A stretch of 64,000 bases of DNA, taken from NCBI GenBank assembly GCA_946998225.1, contig CAMPYH010000001.1, positions 1 through 64,000 of the forward strand, given 5' to 3'. The stretch comes from an uncultured Clostridiaceae bacterium. Its GTDB lineage: Bacteria; Bacillota; Clostridia; TANB77; CAG-508. The notes beneath the pieces were generated by a model. It saw nothing but the letters and a program-made list of their open reading frames with translations. It made no database searches and was not told the origin of the DNA. A program made the translations under genes and the position numbers. This document shows positions 16,364-25,829 of this stretch, in pieces. The stretch's first letter is position 1, and the number at the start of each line of letters is the position of its first letter.

Positions 16364-18868
16364 TTAAATATTGTAATAATCTATATCAAATGATTCTTCA
16401 TCATATTCTTTTTCACTTTGTTTTTCTTGCTCATCATATTTTTTAGTATTATTTAAGTAGTCTTCTAAAATATCGTCTGTAAATGATCCATTAAAGTTTT
16501 CACTTATACTTTCATATTGTTCTCTATCTACGAAATATCTCATATCTACAAGTGATGACATATAGTTTTTAACTTCAGGTGATTCTGTATTTGTTTTAAG
16601 AGATACACCTTGTTTTACAAGTTCTTCTATTTGTCCTAATCCCATTTGTATTTCTTGATCTGTTTTTCCTTGTTTGTCTTTTAAGTATTTTTCAAGTTTT
16701 TCTTTATTTTCCTTAACATTTTTATTTAAATATTCTGATGTTTGACTAGCATTAACTGTTTCAAAAGCCTTATTGTATTGTGCTAAGTTTTCTTTACCTT
16801 CTTTTGTGTTTGCGTCGAAGTTTTTACCAGATAATTCTTGTTTCATTTTTGTACTTACAAGCATATTTTTTACTGCTTCATCTTTTTTAAGTTGATGTTT
16901 ATTTGTATCTTTATCTTCTTTCTTTAATTTAGTTTCACCAACTCTTTGGTAACTTTCTACAGTTTTTTCATAATTTTCTTGCTCTTTATTTGTTCTTGCT
17001 CCAGATTTTTCTTTACTCTTTGCTTGTGGTTTTTTATCTTTTTTAGCATCTTTTATTCCGCCTGAAACATTTCTTCCTGTTTCTATACTTGAAAATACTG
17101 AAGGTGCATCTAATTCTTGTGTTCCAAGTTTAACCATGAATGTTCCAGTACCAGCAATTATACTTGTAGCTTTTCTAATTGTTCTTTCTTTTCTTGTTGC
17201 TTTTTTAATTTGTTTTTGTTTCTTTTTATGTATTTGTTTTAATTTTAAATTCTTTTCTTTATTTTTAAGTTGTGCTTCATATAGTTCTTTTGGTGCATTC
17301 ATTCCAAATTTATCATATAACTTAGTTTTTAGGTTTATTCCCATCTTTGTCATATTTAAACTTGCTCTATCGACTATATTTAGCTTTTGATTTTTAATTT
17401 CTTCTTCTAATGCTTCTTCTTTGTTTTCTTCTTTTTCTTGATCTTTATCTTTTACATCTACTTCTTCAGTGTTTGTATTTACATTTTTCTCATTATTTGC
17501 TTTCGCTTTTTGTTTTTCTTTCTCTTTTTCTTCTTTAGCTTTTTTGTTCTCGTCTTTTACATCTTCTGCAATTTCTTCGGTTGTATCTCTAATTAAATCC
17601 ATCTTAGTTCTTCCAAATTTTATTCCACCTGAAATTGCTTTTTTAGCTGTACTTGCCCAAACCATTTTACTTGCAAGTTTTGATGCTCCAACAAGTGATC
17701 CAGTTTCTTTTTGATCCATTCTAAACATCTTGTAAATTATTTTATCTGCTGTAAACAAGAAGTTTACGCCTAGAATTGAAAGTACCAGACCCGCTAAGCT
17801 AAATGTATCATTTCCTGGGTGAATTAAAATAGAAACTGTAGATATATATACAACTATATGTATTGTTTGCATAAATACAGTCTGTACAAACATCTTGTTC
17901 CATGTAGCAAGTGCCTGACTTTTCCCGTCATTTATTCTATCTATTGCATAAGTTGTTGCAATTAATGGGGAGATAATTATTAAAAACATTAATTTAACAA
18001 ATCTCTTTAAATACATAACAAAAAGTGTTACAGCTTGTATTCTTAATACAATATACAGAAGCAGTGATACAGTTCCTTGCATTAAATTAAATGAGAATAT
18101 ATCCCATTCAAGTTTTGATGATATGTCTTTTCCATCAACTTTAATGCTCTCACCTAATATATTAACAAAAGTATTATTTACTCCTATTAAAAGTGCTGCA
18201 TAGAATACTATCCCAAAAAGTATAATAATTCCCATAAACCAATCTAGAACAACTTTGTCTATGTCTGTTTTTAATTGCTTTTGTGTTACATATTTTCTTA
18301 AACTTAATGTTCTAATCATAGCTTTTATTGCAATTATGATTAAAACAAATACTTGTAATACAACAGCTGTAATTGTTATTCCTCTAATTAAGCTAGCTGT
18401 TGTTGTGTAGAATCCTTCTATATTTTTTGCAGGCATAATCCAAAATTCTGGATTTAATAAAGGAATTTTATTTAACAGTACAGATTCTATTGTTAGCCTT
18501 TGCACTTTGCCACCAACTTGTCCTAATGTTACATCTATAATTGACATTATCCCAAGTACGATTAAATATACCAGTCCTCTTGCAACAATTCCTATAGCAG
18601 ATGCTATAAAAGACATAGGATATGTGAATAAATCCCACATACTGTGTTCTTCTGGAAGACCCCCATCTGGAAGTTCACTAATTCCTTGATCTGCACTCAT
18701 ATCTCTTACTATTTGTTCTGAATATAGATCTAATTTTTTTCCATTATAAACATAAATACTTTTTGTTATCTTAGTTTTAACAAATAAAAGTACTAATAGT
18801 CCTAATATAAATACAATTAATATCTTTTGTATTTTTTTAATCGTTTTTAGATCTATATTCTTTTTCAT
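16364..18868 (-). CDS. VirB6/TrbL-like polytopic T4SS protein, second of three large paralogues
   Basis: 834 residues. An N-terminal membrane helix (about 14-30) is followed by a short outer segment and about six more helices up to residue 390. The paralogue motif is LKRFVKLMFLIIISPL, then TTYAID and DGKSQAL..W. The second half is charged, Lys/Glu-rich and helical, with EEEI and KEKEKQKAKA stretches, presumably in the cytoplasm. Its ATG overlaps the stop of the upstream M23 fusion gene by one base (TAATG), pointing to translational coupling and fixed stoichiometry. The motif shows common ancestry with the genes at 13776, 18868 and 24410. Confidence 0.7.
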   Translation of the reverse strand: MKKNIDLKTIKKIQKILIVFILGLLVLLFVKTKITKSIYVYNGKKLDLYSEQIVRDMSADQGISELPDGGLPEEHSMWDLFTYPMSFIASAIGIVARGLVYLIVLGIMSIIDVTLGQVGGKVQRLTIESVLLNKIPLLNPEFWIMPAKNIEGFYTTTASLIRGITITAVVLQVFVLIIIAIKAMIRTLSLRKYVTQKQLKTDIDKVVLDWFMGIIILFGIVFYAALLIGVNNTFVNILGESIKVDGKDISSKLEWDIFSFNLMQGTVSLLLYIVLRIQAVTLFVMYLKRFVKLMFLIIISPLIATTYAIDRINDGKSQALATWNKMFVQTVFMQTIHIVVYISTVSILIHPGNDTFSLAGLVLSILGVNFLFTADKIIYKMFRMDQKETGSLVGASKLASKMVWASTAKKAISGGIKFGRTKMDLIRDTTEEIAEDVKDENKKAKEEKEKEKQKAKANNEKNVNTNTEEVDVKDKDQEKEENKEEALEEEIKNQKLNIVDRASLNMTKMGINLKTKLYDKFGMNAPKELYEAQLKNKEKNLKLKQIHKKKQKQIKKATRKERTIRKATSIIAGTGTFMVKLGTQELDAPSVFSSIETGRNVSGGIKDAKKDKKPQAKSKEKSGARTNKEQENYEKTVESYQRVGETKLKKEDKDTNKHQLKKDEAVKNMLVSTKMKQELSGKNFDANTKEGKENLAQYNKAFETVNASQTSEYLNKNVKENKEKLEKYLKDKQGKTDQEIQMGLGQIEELVKQGVSLKTNTESPEVKNYMSSLVDMRYFVDREQYESISENFNGSFTDDILEDYLNNTKKYDEQEKQSEKEYDEESFDIDYYNI

Positions 18869-21800
18869 TATAAATAGTATTGTCCTAATATATCTTTTAA
18901 TTTATCTTCAGGATTTGATTCTTTTCCTTTAGTTTTTCTTTCTACCTTTAATTCTACTTTATCTTGTTTTCTTCTTCCTTGTTTATATGCATTATTTATA
19001 TTGTCTTCTCTTTTTAGTGCATTTAATATTTGTAATTTTTCATCTAATGCATTAGACCATTTTTCATTTTGTATTTTGATCGCATCAGCTATCTCTATTG
19101 AATTTTCTTGCCATATTTCCACAACTTCTTCAATATTCATTTGATTTAATGTCTTCATTTTTTCAAGTTTGATGCTTTGTAAGTTTTTAAGTTTTTCTTG
19201 TTCTTCTTTTGTAAGTTTTGTAATATTTTTGCTGTTGTAAAGTTCTTTTTGATCTTTTCCATTTAACACTTCTTTTATTTGTTTATCTTTTTCTTTTTGA
19301 GAAATATTTTTTTCAGATATTTCTTTTATTTTGTCTTCTTTTATCTTTTCACTTAATTTTATTTCTATTGATTTAGCTTCATCAAAATCTTTTTTACCTA
19401 ATACTTTAAGAGCTTCTGTATCTACTGTTTCATTATATATATTAGATATTGTAATCAAACTTTTTGCTACTATTTGTTCTGTTTCATTACCATCTTCAAT
19501 GTTTAATTTATTCCCTATAATCTCATCTACTTTGTTTTCTTGTGCACTTTTAATTAATGCATCTATATTTTTATCTTTAAATTCATTTAAGATTACTTTT
19601 GTTGAAGCTTGTTCTAATTTTTTTTCTTCTTCTTTTGCTTTTTTCTCTAATTCTTTTGAAGAAAGTCTAAATATATCCTCTTTTTGTTCTTCAGTAAGAT
19701 TTTTTGTTAATTTCTCTAAATCGCTTTCCTTTTGTAACTTAATCTTAGATATTTCTTTATCGTCTAATTCAAAAATTTCGGCTTCAAGTAATTCATGATC
19801 CGCCTTTTTATTTATTGATACAGCATTTAAATATATTTCTTTAAGATTTTTTGTATCTTCTATCTTTTGTTCTATATTTTTTGTATCAAATTCTTCATTA
19901 AAGTTTTTATGATCAATTCCACCTTTATTTATTTCAAAGTATGTCTTTGCATAATTAGATAAACTTACAATTTCTTTTTGATATTCTAAAACTGCAAGTG
20001 ATTCAAGTTCTTCAAGTAAATTATTTTCTTCTCTTCTTACTTTTAAATCATATGGTAGTCTGTCTTTAGATTTTTTGAAATCATATTTATAGTTCTTGTT
20101 TTGAATATTTTGACTAGCACGTCTAAATACTTTACTTTCAAGATCTGGATATGCTTCAAGAAGTTTTTCATATTGGAATTCTTTTATTTCATATTTTGCA
20201 TTATCTATTATCTTCTTTGCATCCTCATAATTTATTGGCATTCCTTGTTGTACTCGTTTTCTAGTACGTTCAACAGATTTTTTCACTTTATGATCATTAC
20301 TTGTTAAAAGATATTTATTTACATCTTCTTTAAAATCTTTAAAATAACTTTTTTTCTTTCCACTTTTCATTGGACTAAATATTTTTGTTCCAGCCCATGA
20401 ATTAAATAACGTCTTAGCATTTGCAGGATCTCCTAATAATCCTGGAACAATAAGTGCTGCTCCTAGTACAGATAATCCTACTTTTAGTGTATCCAAAGAA
20501 ACTTTTCCAGCTTCTTTAAATTTCTCTCCTTCAAGACCAAATGCTTCTTTTAATTTTCCAAAATATTCTTTTGATCCAGGATTTACTTCTTCCATCTTTC
20601 CTGTCTTCATATTAAATTCTTTAACAGGTGGAAGCATTCTATATGTTCCGTTTTCATCTAAATAGAATGGTTTATTATTACGTATTGCTTCTTTAATACT
20701 ATTTTTTCTATTTTCTTTTGCTAGTTCTTTTTGAGCTTGTTGTTTTTCGCTATATGTAATTGAATCTGTAAATTTAGGATCCGCACTTAATATGTCTTTT
20801 AAATTCTTTTCTTCTAACTTTAGTGCAAATTCTTTAAGTTTTTCTGGATCATCTATTAATTTTTCTAATTCAGAAGAACTAAGTAAATTTAAATATTTAG
20901 AAGCATCTTCATCAATTCCCAATTCATTTATTTTTTCTGAAACTTCTTCAATAGCATCTGCTCTTACTTCAACTGTATTTTCTTCAAATCCTTCTTCTTC
21001 TTCTAGTTTTCTATTTCTTCCATGTCTATAATCGTCTATAAACAATGCTGTATTAACAGTTCCTCTTCCTACAGCACCTGCTACACCTTTAATTTGTTTT
21101 CCAGCTGTGCTGAATAGATTTTTAGTATCATTAAGAGAATTGTTAAATACTTCTTTTGCATATTTACCACCAATTAATGTTTTCATTGTTTTAGAAGCTT
21201 TATCTAATTGATTCTTTTCTAAAACATCTGATACTGCACTACTGCTTGATGACATTTTAAGTAAAGCTTTTATAGCATCTGGTAATTGATACAATAATGA
21301 ATGTAGTCCTATTAATAATATAAAGTTTAAAAATGTAATTTGATCCATGACTTTAAATATTAATATCATTATAAATGTATAAACCGCTGCATGAATTGTT
21401 TGCATAAATACTAATCCAGATATATCTTGTGCCCAGCTTTGAATTTTGCTTTTATCTCCAGGTTTATTTCTAATTACATTTGAAAGTATTTGAAAAGCAT
21501 TAGTGAAAGGTCCAAAAAGTGCAAGTATTAACACATTTATTAAACGTCTAATATATGTTAGTGAAAATTTAATTGTATCCCATATTAGCATTAAGTATAT
21601 GAATGTTGATGGGAATCCTATACTAAATTTATTATCGTAAGCTCTTGTTCTAACAGTTTCATAAATTGAAGAAGTATCTTCTAGTATTCCGTCTTTTAAA
21701 TATGCTTTAGCAAAGTCTATAAACATATCTATAAAGTATTGATTAAGCTTTATTATAAAGAATATAAACATTACTGAGCCTAGCATTACTGCAAATGCCG

Positions 21801-23100
21801 TAAACCAATCTCCTAATAATTCTTTATATTTTGCTTTATCTTCTGCGGCCACACTAATAAGCACTCTTATTGCTATACCTAAAATTGCAAAAAGCATTAG
21901 TATTACTGAAATTGAGAATATTGAATAATATATTTTTGCATAATTTGTTCTAAGCATTCCTATTGGTGATTCATCATAATTTAATGGTGTAGCTGTATAT
22001 TCTGTTGCAGTTCCTGCATCACCTGTAATTCTTGCTCTTCTATTTATCTCTTCAATATCTTGTCCTGAACCAGTATGTCCTTCCATTCTTTTTTGAGCTT
22101 TTGCTGGATCAATAAAGAAGTCTACATTTAATAGTTCAACTCTTCCAAAAATAATATTTTCAACATTTACCGCTCTTCTAGGATCAATGTATAAATCAGT
22201 ATTCGTACCTCTTGAAATATATTCATCTTCACCTGCTAGTGCATTAAATGTATCTGTAATCATTTTTTCAAATAATGCTGCATAACCTAAAAATGGTAAT
22301 TTAAATAATATATTTACTAGAAGTGTTAATAAGTATCTTCCTATGCTTGCAATAAAATTAATTAATTTTTGTAAAAAGCTTATTTTAACTTGATAATGTC
22401 CTTTTGGAGCACCTTGGTAATAAAATTTATTGTTTGTTATTATATTTAAACTATTATTTGAATAACCAGATTGGTATTTTTCTGGATCATAATCTGAGTT
22501 ATCATTACCACCTGAGCCTCCTCCTCCGCCTGGTGAAGCTGGTCCGGGTTCAAAACTTGTTTCTCCAGTTAAAAACGGAAGTGGATCAACCGCTGTAGCT
22601 TTAGGCCCTTTTGGTCTTATTTCAAAATGTAAATGGTATCCCCCATTTCTTCCAGCTACTGTTCCAGTATTTCCAACATACGCAATAATTTGTTTTTGTT
22701 TAACTGTTTGACCTTTACTTACTGCAAATCTTGAAAGATGGGCATATGCTGTTCCAGATCCATCTTCATGTTGAAGGATAACTAGGTTTCCATAACTGCC
22801 TGCATATCCTGCTGAAAACACCTTTCCGGCTTTAGATGCGACTACTGGTGTTCCGCCAGGTGCAGCAATATCTATTCCAGTATGTGGTTGCCACCTTTTA
22901 TGTACTGGATGAAATCTCATTTTAAATTTTGATGTTATACAATTTTTACCATAACCTGGAAGAGGCCATGCATATTCTGTTTCTGCATATACCTCTTTTG
23001 GATTTAAGTAACCTGAAAGAAAGAACAATATAAGTGTTAATATTGCTACTACTTTTTTATATTTACTTAAATTAACTAATTTTCTTTCAAGTTTATTCAT
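18868..23100 (-). CDS. M23 metallopeptidase fused to VirB6/TrbL-like membrane region
   Basis: 1410 residues. A signal-like hydrophobic segment (about 17-31) leads to an M23 lysostaphin-type endopeptidase domain (about 45-180). All expected ligands are present: HTGID (His73, Asp77), AYAHLS (His121) and HLH (156-158), so it should cut peptidoglycan cross-bridges. A Gly-rich linker (about 185-200) precedes about six membrane helices (230-640) carrying a diverged paralogue motif (IRRLINVLILALFGP ... DKSKIQSW). The last 750 residues are a charged helical tail. The fusion places a wall hydrolase and a channel component in one chain. Topology requires the M23 domain outside and the tail inside. Confidence 0.8.
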   Translation of the reverse strand: MNKLERKLVNLSKYKKVVAILTLILFFLSGYLNPKEVYAETEYAWPLPGYGKNCITSKFKMRFHPVHKRWQPHTGIDIAAPGGTPVVASKAGKVFSAGYAGSYGNLVILQHEDGSGTAYAHLSRFAVSKGQTVKQKQIIAYVGNTGTVAGRNGGYHLHFEIRPKGPKATAVDPLPFLTGETSFEPGPASPGGGGGSGGNDNSDYDPEKYQSGYSNNSLNIITNNKFYYQGAPKGHYQVKISFLQKLINFIASIGRYLLTLLVNILFKLPFLGYAALFEKMITDTFNALAGEDEYISRGTNTDLYIDPRRAVNVENIIFGRVELLNVDFFIDPAKAQKRMEGHTGSGQDIEEINRRARITGDAGTATEYTATPLNYDESPIGMLRTNYAKIYYSIFSISVILMLFAILGIAIRVLISVAAEDKAKYKELLGDWFTAFAVMLGSVMFIFFIIKLNQYFIDMFIDFAKAYLKDGILEDTSSIYETVRTRAYDNKFSIGFPSTFIYLMLIWDTIKFSLTYIRRLINVLILALFGPFTNAFQILSNVIRNKPGDKSKIQSWAQDISGLVFMQTIHAAVYTFIMILIFKVMDQITFLNFILLIGLHSLLYQLPDAIKALLKMSSSSSAVSDVLEKNQLDKASKTMKTLIGGKYAKEVFNNSLNDTKNLFSTAGKQIKGVAGAVGRGTVNTALFIDDYRHGRNRKLEEEEGFEENTVEVRADAIEEVSEKINELGIDEDASKYLNLLSSSELEKLIDDPEKLKEFALKLEEKNLKDILSADPKFTDSITYSEKQQAQKELAKENRKNSIKEAIRNNKPFYLDENGTYRMLPPVKEFNMKTGKMEEVNPGSKEYFGKLKEAFGLEGEKFKEAGKVSLDTLKVGLSVLGAALIVPGLLGDPANAKTLFNSWAGTKIFSPMKSGKKKSYFKDFKEDVNKYLLTSNDHKVKKSVERTRKRVQQGMPINYEDAKKIIDNAKYEIKEFQYEKLLEAYPDLESKVFRRASQNIQNKNYKYDFKKSKDRLPYDLKVRREENNLLEELESLAVLEYQKEIVSLSNYAKTYFEINKGGIDHKNFNEEFDTKNIEQKIEDTKNLKEIYLNAVSINKKADHELLEAEIFELDDKEISKIKLQKESDLEKLTKNLTEEQKEDIFRLSSKELEKKAKEEEKKLEQASTKVILNEFKDKNIDALIKSAQENKVDEIIGNKLNIEDGNETEQIVAKSLITISNIYNETVDTEALKVLGKKDFDEAKSIEIKLSEKIKEDKIKEISEKNISQKEKDKQIKEVLNGKDQKELYNSKNITKLTKEEQEKLKNLQSIKLEKMKTLNQMNIEEVVEIWQENSIEIADAIKIQNEKWSNALDEKLQILNALKREDNINNAYKQGRRKQDKVELKVERKTKGKESNPEDKLKDILGQYYL

Positions 23101-23118
23101 TATTTTCTTTCTTACTTT

Positions 23119-24408
23119 TTATTTTATATTTATACTTTTTTGATTAAAATATATTAATCTATTTTTAAAATCTATATATTCAAATTTGATTTCTTCTGGT
23201 TCTTCTGGTTCATATATTTTATTTGGTGCAGTATTTCCATCTGCATAAACTTCATATATGCCGTCATTATCTATTGCATAAACTATTTTGTCTTCAAAAA
23301 CGGCTAATGAACTTGCATATGCTACTTGGTTTAAATAATGCTTAGGAAATGAATTCTTTTTAGACCATATAATTATGTTTTTGTATTTTCTTTCGCCTTC
23401 TCCATTTTCATAATATATTTCAGTATCTTCTGTTTGCAATCCAAGTTTGTCACCATTAATTTCTTGTGCTAATAAATTTCTTATATCTTCTGATCTTTGT
23501 ATTATTTTTTGTTCTTTTTCATTTACATACATTTCTTCTACTAAAGATAATCTTTTATCTTCAATAGCTACTAGATTTTTTTCTTTTAAATCTTGAAGCT
23601 TATTTTCATCATAATTTTCCGATTTAGTGAAATTTTGGAATATATACATTCCGTTTGTATTACTATTTTTATTAAAAATTATTCTTACTCCAAGATCAAA
23701 ATAGTCTAGAAGCACCTTGTCTTCATCGTATTTGTATCTATAATATTTTGGATTTTTCTTTGTAAGTGTTGATATAAATTTTTTTAAATCTTTTGTTTTT
23801 AAAATTTTCTCATATTCATCAATTAAAAATTGATAGTTAGTTTTATCACTATTTTTTGTTTTATATGCTGTAACAGTTTTAAGTTCTGTATTAAATACAA
23901 TATCTGTTCCTTCTAATATATATAGTAAAAAGTTTTTATATTTTATATTTGGTTCACCTATTTTTTTTATTATTTCATCTGAATTATCGCTTACTTTAAC
24001 ATTAGCTATTATATTATTTTTATATTTTGTAGAAAATCTTAATGCTAACACATCTCCTAAAACTTCTTTTACCTCAATACCTTTATTGAAAAAGTTTTTA
24101 AATCCATCATACTCTACGTATTTACTTCCAATATTTTCTACATTTAAATTTTCTTTTACCATCTCTTCTATTTCAGGTGATGATATATTTATTTCTTTTA
24201 AACTTTTATCTTCAATATTAGGATAAAGATCTTTTATTTCTTTTTCTTTCTTTTCTTTACTTCCTTCTATTTCTTTTCCAAATCTTGGATTTTTTTCTTC
24301 TTCTTTTTTGTTACCAGTTAATTTTCCTAGTATGAAAAATATTAAAATTACGCCTAAGAACATAACCAGTAGTTTTAATATTTGTTTTATCTTTCTTTCT
24401 TTTTCCAT
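23119..24408 (-). CDS. Bitopic extracytoplasmic protein of unknown family in T4SS-like operon
   Basis: 429 residues from the ATG at 24408. The open frame extends to a TTG at 24504, but that part overlaps the upstream gene, and the chosen ATG lies 1 bp after that gene's stop. One membrane helix (about 10-29) is followed by a Lys/Glu-rich stalk and an extracytoplasmic domain. The C-terminal 100 residues (VAYASSLAVFEDKIVYAID, then DGIYEVYADG) resemble one or two beta-propeller-like blades, but this is weak. A middle segment (FLIDEYEKILKTKDLKKFISTL) may be an NTF2-type helix pair. No family recognised. It lies between two VirB6-like genes, so an envelope subunit role is likely. Confidence 0.55.
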   Translation of the reverse strand: MEKERKIKQILKLLVMFLGVILIFFILGKLTGNKKEEEKNPRFGKEIEGSKEKKEKEIKDLYPNIEDKSLKEINISSPEIEEMVKENLNVENIGSKYVEYDGFKNFFNKGIEVKEVLGDVLALRFSTKYKNNIIANVKVSDNSDEIIKKIGEPNIKYKNFLLYILEGTDIVFNTELKTVTAYKTKNSDKTNYQFLIDEYEKILKTKDLKKFISTLTKKNPKYYRYKYDEDKVLLDYFDLGVRIIFNKNSNTNGMYIFQNFTKSENYDENKLQDLKEKNLVAIEDKRLSLVEEMYVNEKEQKIIQRSEDIRNLLAQEINGDKLGLQTEDTEIYYENGEGERKYKNIIIWSKKNSFPKHYLNQVAYASSLAVFEDKIVYAIDNDGIYEVYADGNTAPNKIYEPEEPEEIKFEYIDFKNRLIYFNQKSINIK

Positions 24409-24409
24409 A

Positions 24410-25792
24410 TTATTTACCAGCCATTTCTTCATAATAATCTTTTTTCTTTGGTTTTTTAATTTCAGGTGGTGCAAATGAGTAAGCATCTGAGTCTTTAACA
24501 CCAACTGTATTCTTCATGTTAAATAGTTCTTTTACTATTTTTTCTACTCTTGTAAATAGAAGTAAGAATACTATTCCTAAAAGCGGAACTTTTTCTGCTA
24601 AGTTTCCAAGTGCAATTACAAATATTGTATATATTCCCGCATATAGTGGCATCAAAAACGCAAGTCTTACCACTTCTTCTGCCCATCCTACAAACACTTG
24701 TGTTTTACCATCTTTATAATTATCTATAGCATATGTTATAGATATTATTGGTGAAACAATTGTTAGAAAAGATATTGTTAAAAGTCTTTTCATAAATAGG
24801 ATCACAAATTTTATATGCATTGATACTAAAAGCATAAAAGAAATTGTATTTATTAATTTCTTTGTAGGATTTGTAAAAAATCCCTTTATATCAAACATGC
24901 TATATATTATTACTTTTTCAAAATTAAGATGATCACTTTGAAGCATAGTTTTTGCTATTTGCCAAATTATATATGTTGTAAAATCTGCCATATATAAAAC
25001 TATAGCTACAAATATTGGAGATAAAAAGGCTAGCGCCACCGATTTAACCACATCTATAATTAGTAATTTATAATTTGCCCTTGCTTCAGGTTTTTCTTTT
25101 ATTGTTGAAATTATTAATCTTATAGATAAATATCCAATAACTAATAAAAGAATAACTAAAGCTATTTGTCTAAATATAGCTGTCCACTGAGCAACATTGT
25201 CTTTTATACTTTGGTTTGTTCCATTAGGTTTTTCGCTTTTTCTAAATATATTTGCATCTAATATTTTTACTCTATTAAAGAATAAATTTTCTAAAGTAAA
25301 AAGTTGTGTCTTTACACCTTTATATTGTTCATTATCTATATCTTTTGGTGGTTCTTCCCAGTATAGAGCATTTAGTACGATATATATTGCAGAAAAGCTT
25401 TTTGCCATAAATGTTGCAATTATTGAAAGAACAAACGCAATGATATTTGTACCTGCTTTTAATAGTGAATTTTGCTTGTCTCCCTCTCTTCTCGGAGCAG
25501 TTCCGCTTAATGAATTTTCTATAACTTCATTCATGTCATAGTCTATATTTTCATTTTCTCTATCACCATCTTTAAGCTTATTTCCTTCATTATCCGTCTT
25601 TTCCGGAAGGTCTTCACCTGTTTCCGGGTCTTTACTTAATCCAGATGATGGATTGTCTTTTATAATACTTCCCATCGTAGGCGTTTCTGGATTTGCAGCA
25701 TATGAAGTAGGATAAATGATTTGAAAAAGTAATATTGTAAGCAAAATGGTTGCTATTAGTTTTTTACTTCTTTTGGCAATATTTACCATCAT
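24410..25792 (-). CDS. VirB6/TrbL-like polytopic T4SS protein, smallest paralogue
   Basis: 460 residues. A cleavable-looking signal (about 10-33, ending TSYAA) is followed by an acidic segment and about seven membrane helices (105-420). The paralogue motif is the best conserved of the four: MKRLLTISFLTIVSPII, then ITYAID and DGKTQ. Unlike its three relatives it has only a short soluble tail, so it may approximate the ancestral form. An AAAGGA site precedes two adjacent ATG codons; the second (25789) has the better spacing. It follows the VirB4 ATPase gene, the usual place for VirB6 in compact Gram-positive T4SS operons. Confidence 0.72.
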   Translation of the reverse strand: MMVNIAKRSKKLIATILLTILLFQIIYPTSYAANPETPTMGSIIKDNPSSGLSKDPETGEDLPEKTDNEGNKLKDGDRENENIDYDMNEVIENSLSGTAPRREGDKQNSLLKAGTNIIAFVLSIIATFMAKSFSAIYIVLNALYWEEPPKDIDNEQYKGVKTQLFTLENLFFNRVKILDANIFRKSEKPNGTNQSIKDNVAQWTAIFRQIALVILLLVIGYLSIRLIISTIKEKPEARANYKLLIIDVVKSVALAFLSPIFVAIVLYMADFTTYIIWQIAKTMLQSDHLNFEKVIIYSMFDIKGFFTNPTKKLINTISFMLLVSMHIKFVILFMKRLLTISFLTIVSPIISITYAIDNYKDGKTQVFVGWAEEVVRLAFLMPLYAGIYTIFVIALGNLAEKVPLLGIVFLLLFTRVEKIVKELFNMKNTVGVKDSDAYSFAPPEIKKPKKKDYYEEMAGK

Positions 25793-25829
25793 TTATCCTT
25801 TCTGTTTTTTTATTTTGTTTTTTATTTTA

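Noticed and set aside
14037..17714. Many plus-strand open frames opposite the long minus-strand genes
   Set aside because: They are hydrophobic Phe/Ser/Leu-rich shadows of Lys/Glu-rich coding sequence, lack ribosome sites, and lie opposite genes with clear domains.
24409..24504. Longer start (TTG at 24504) for the 429-residue protein
   Set aside because: It would overlap the upstream VirB6-like gene by about 95 bp. The ATG at 24408 lies just after that gene's stop and directly precedes the membrane helix.
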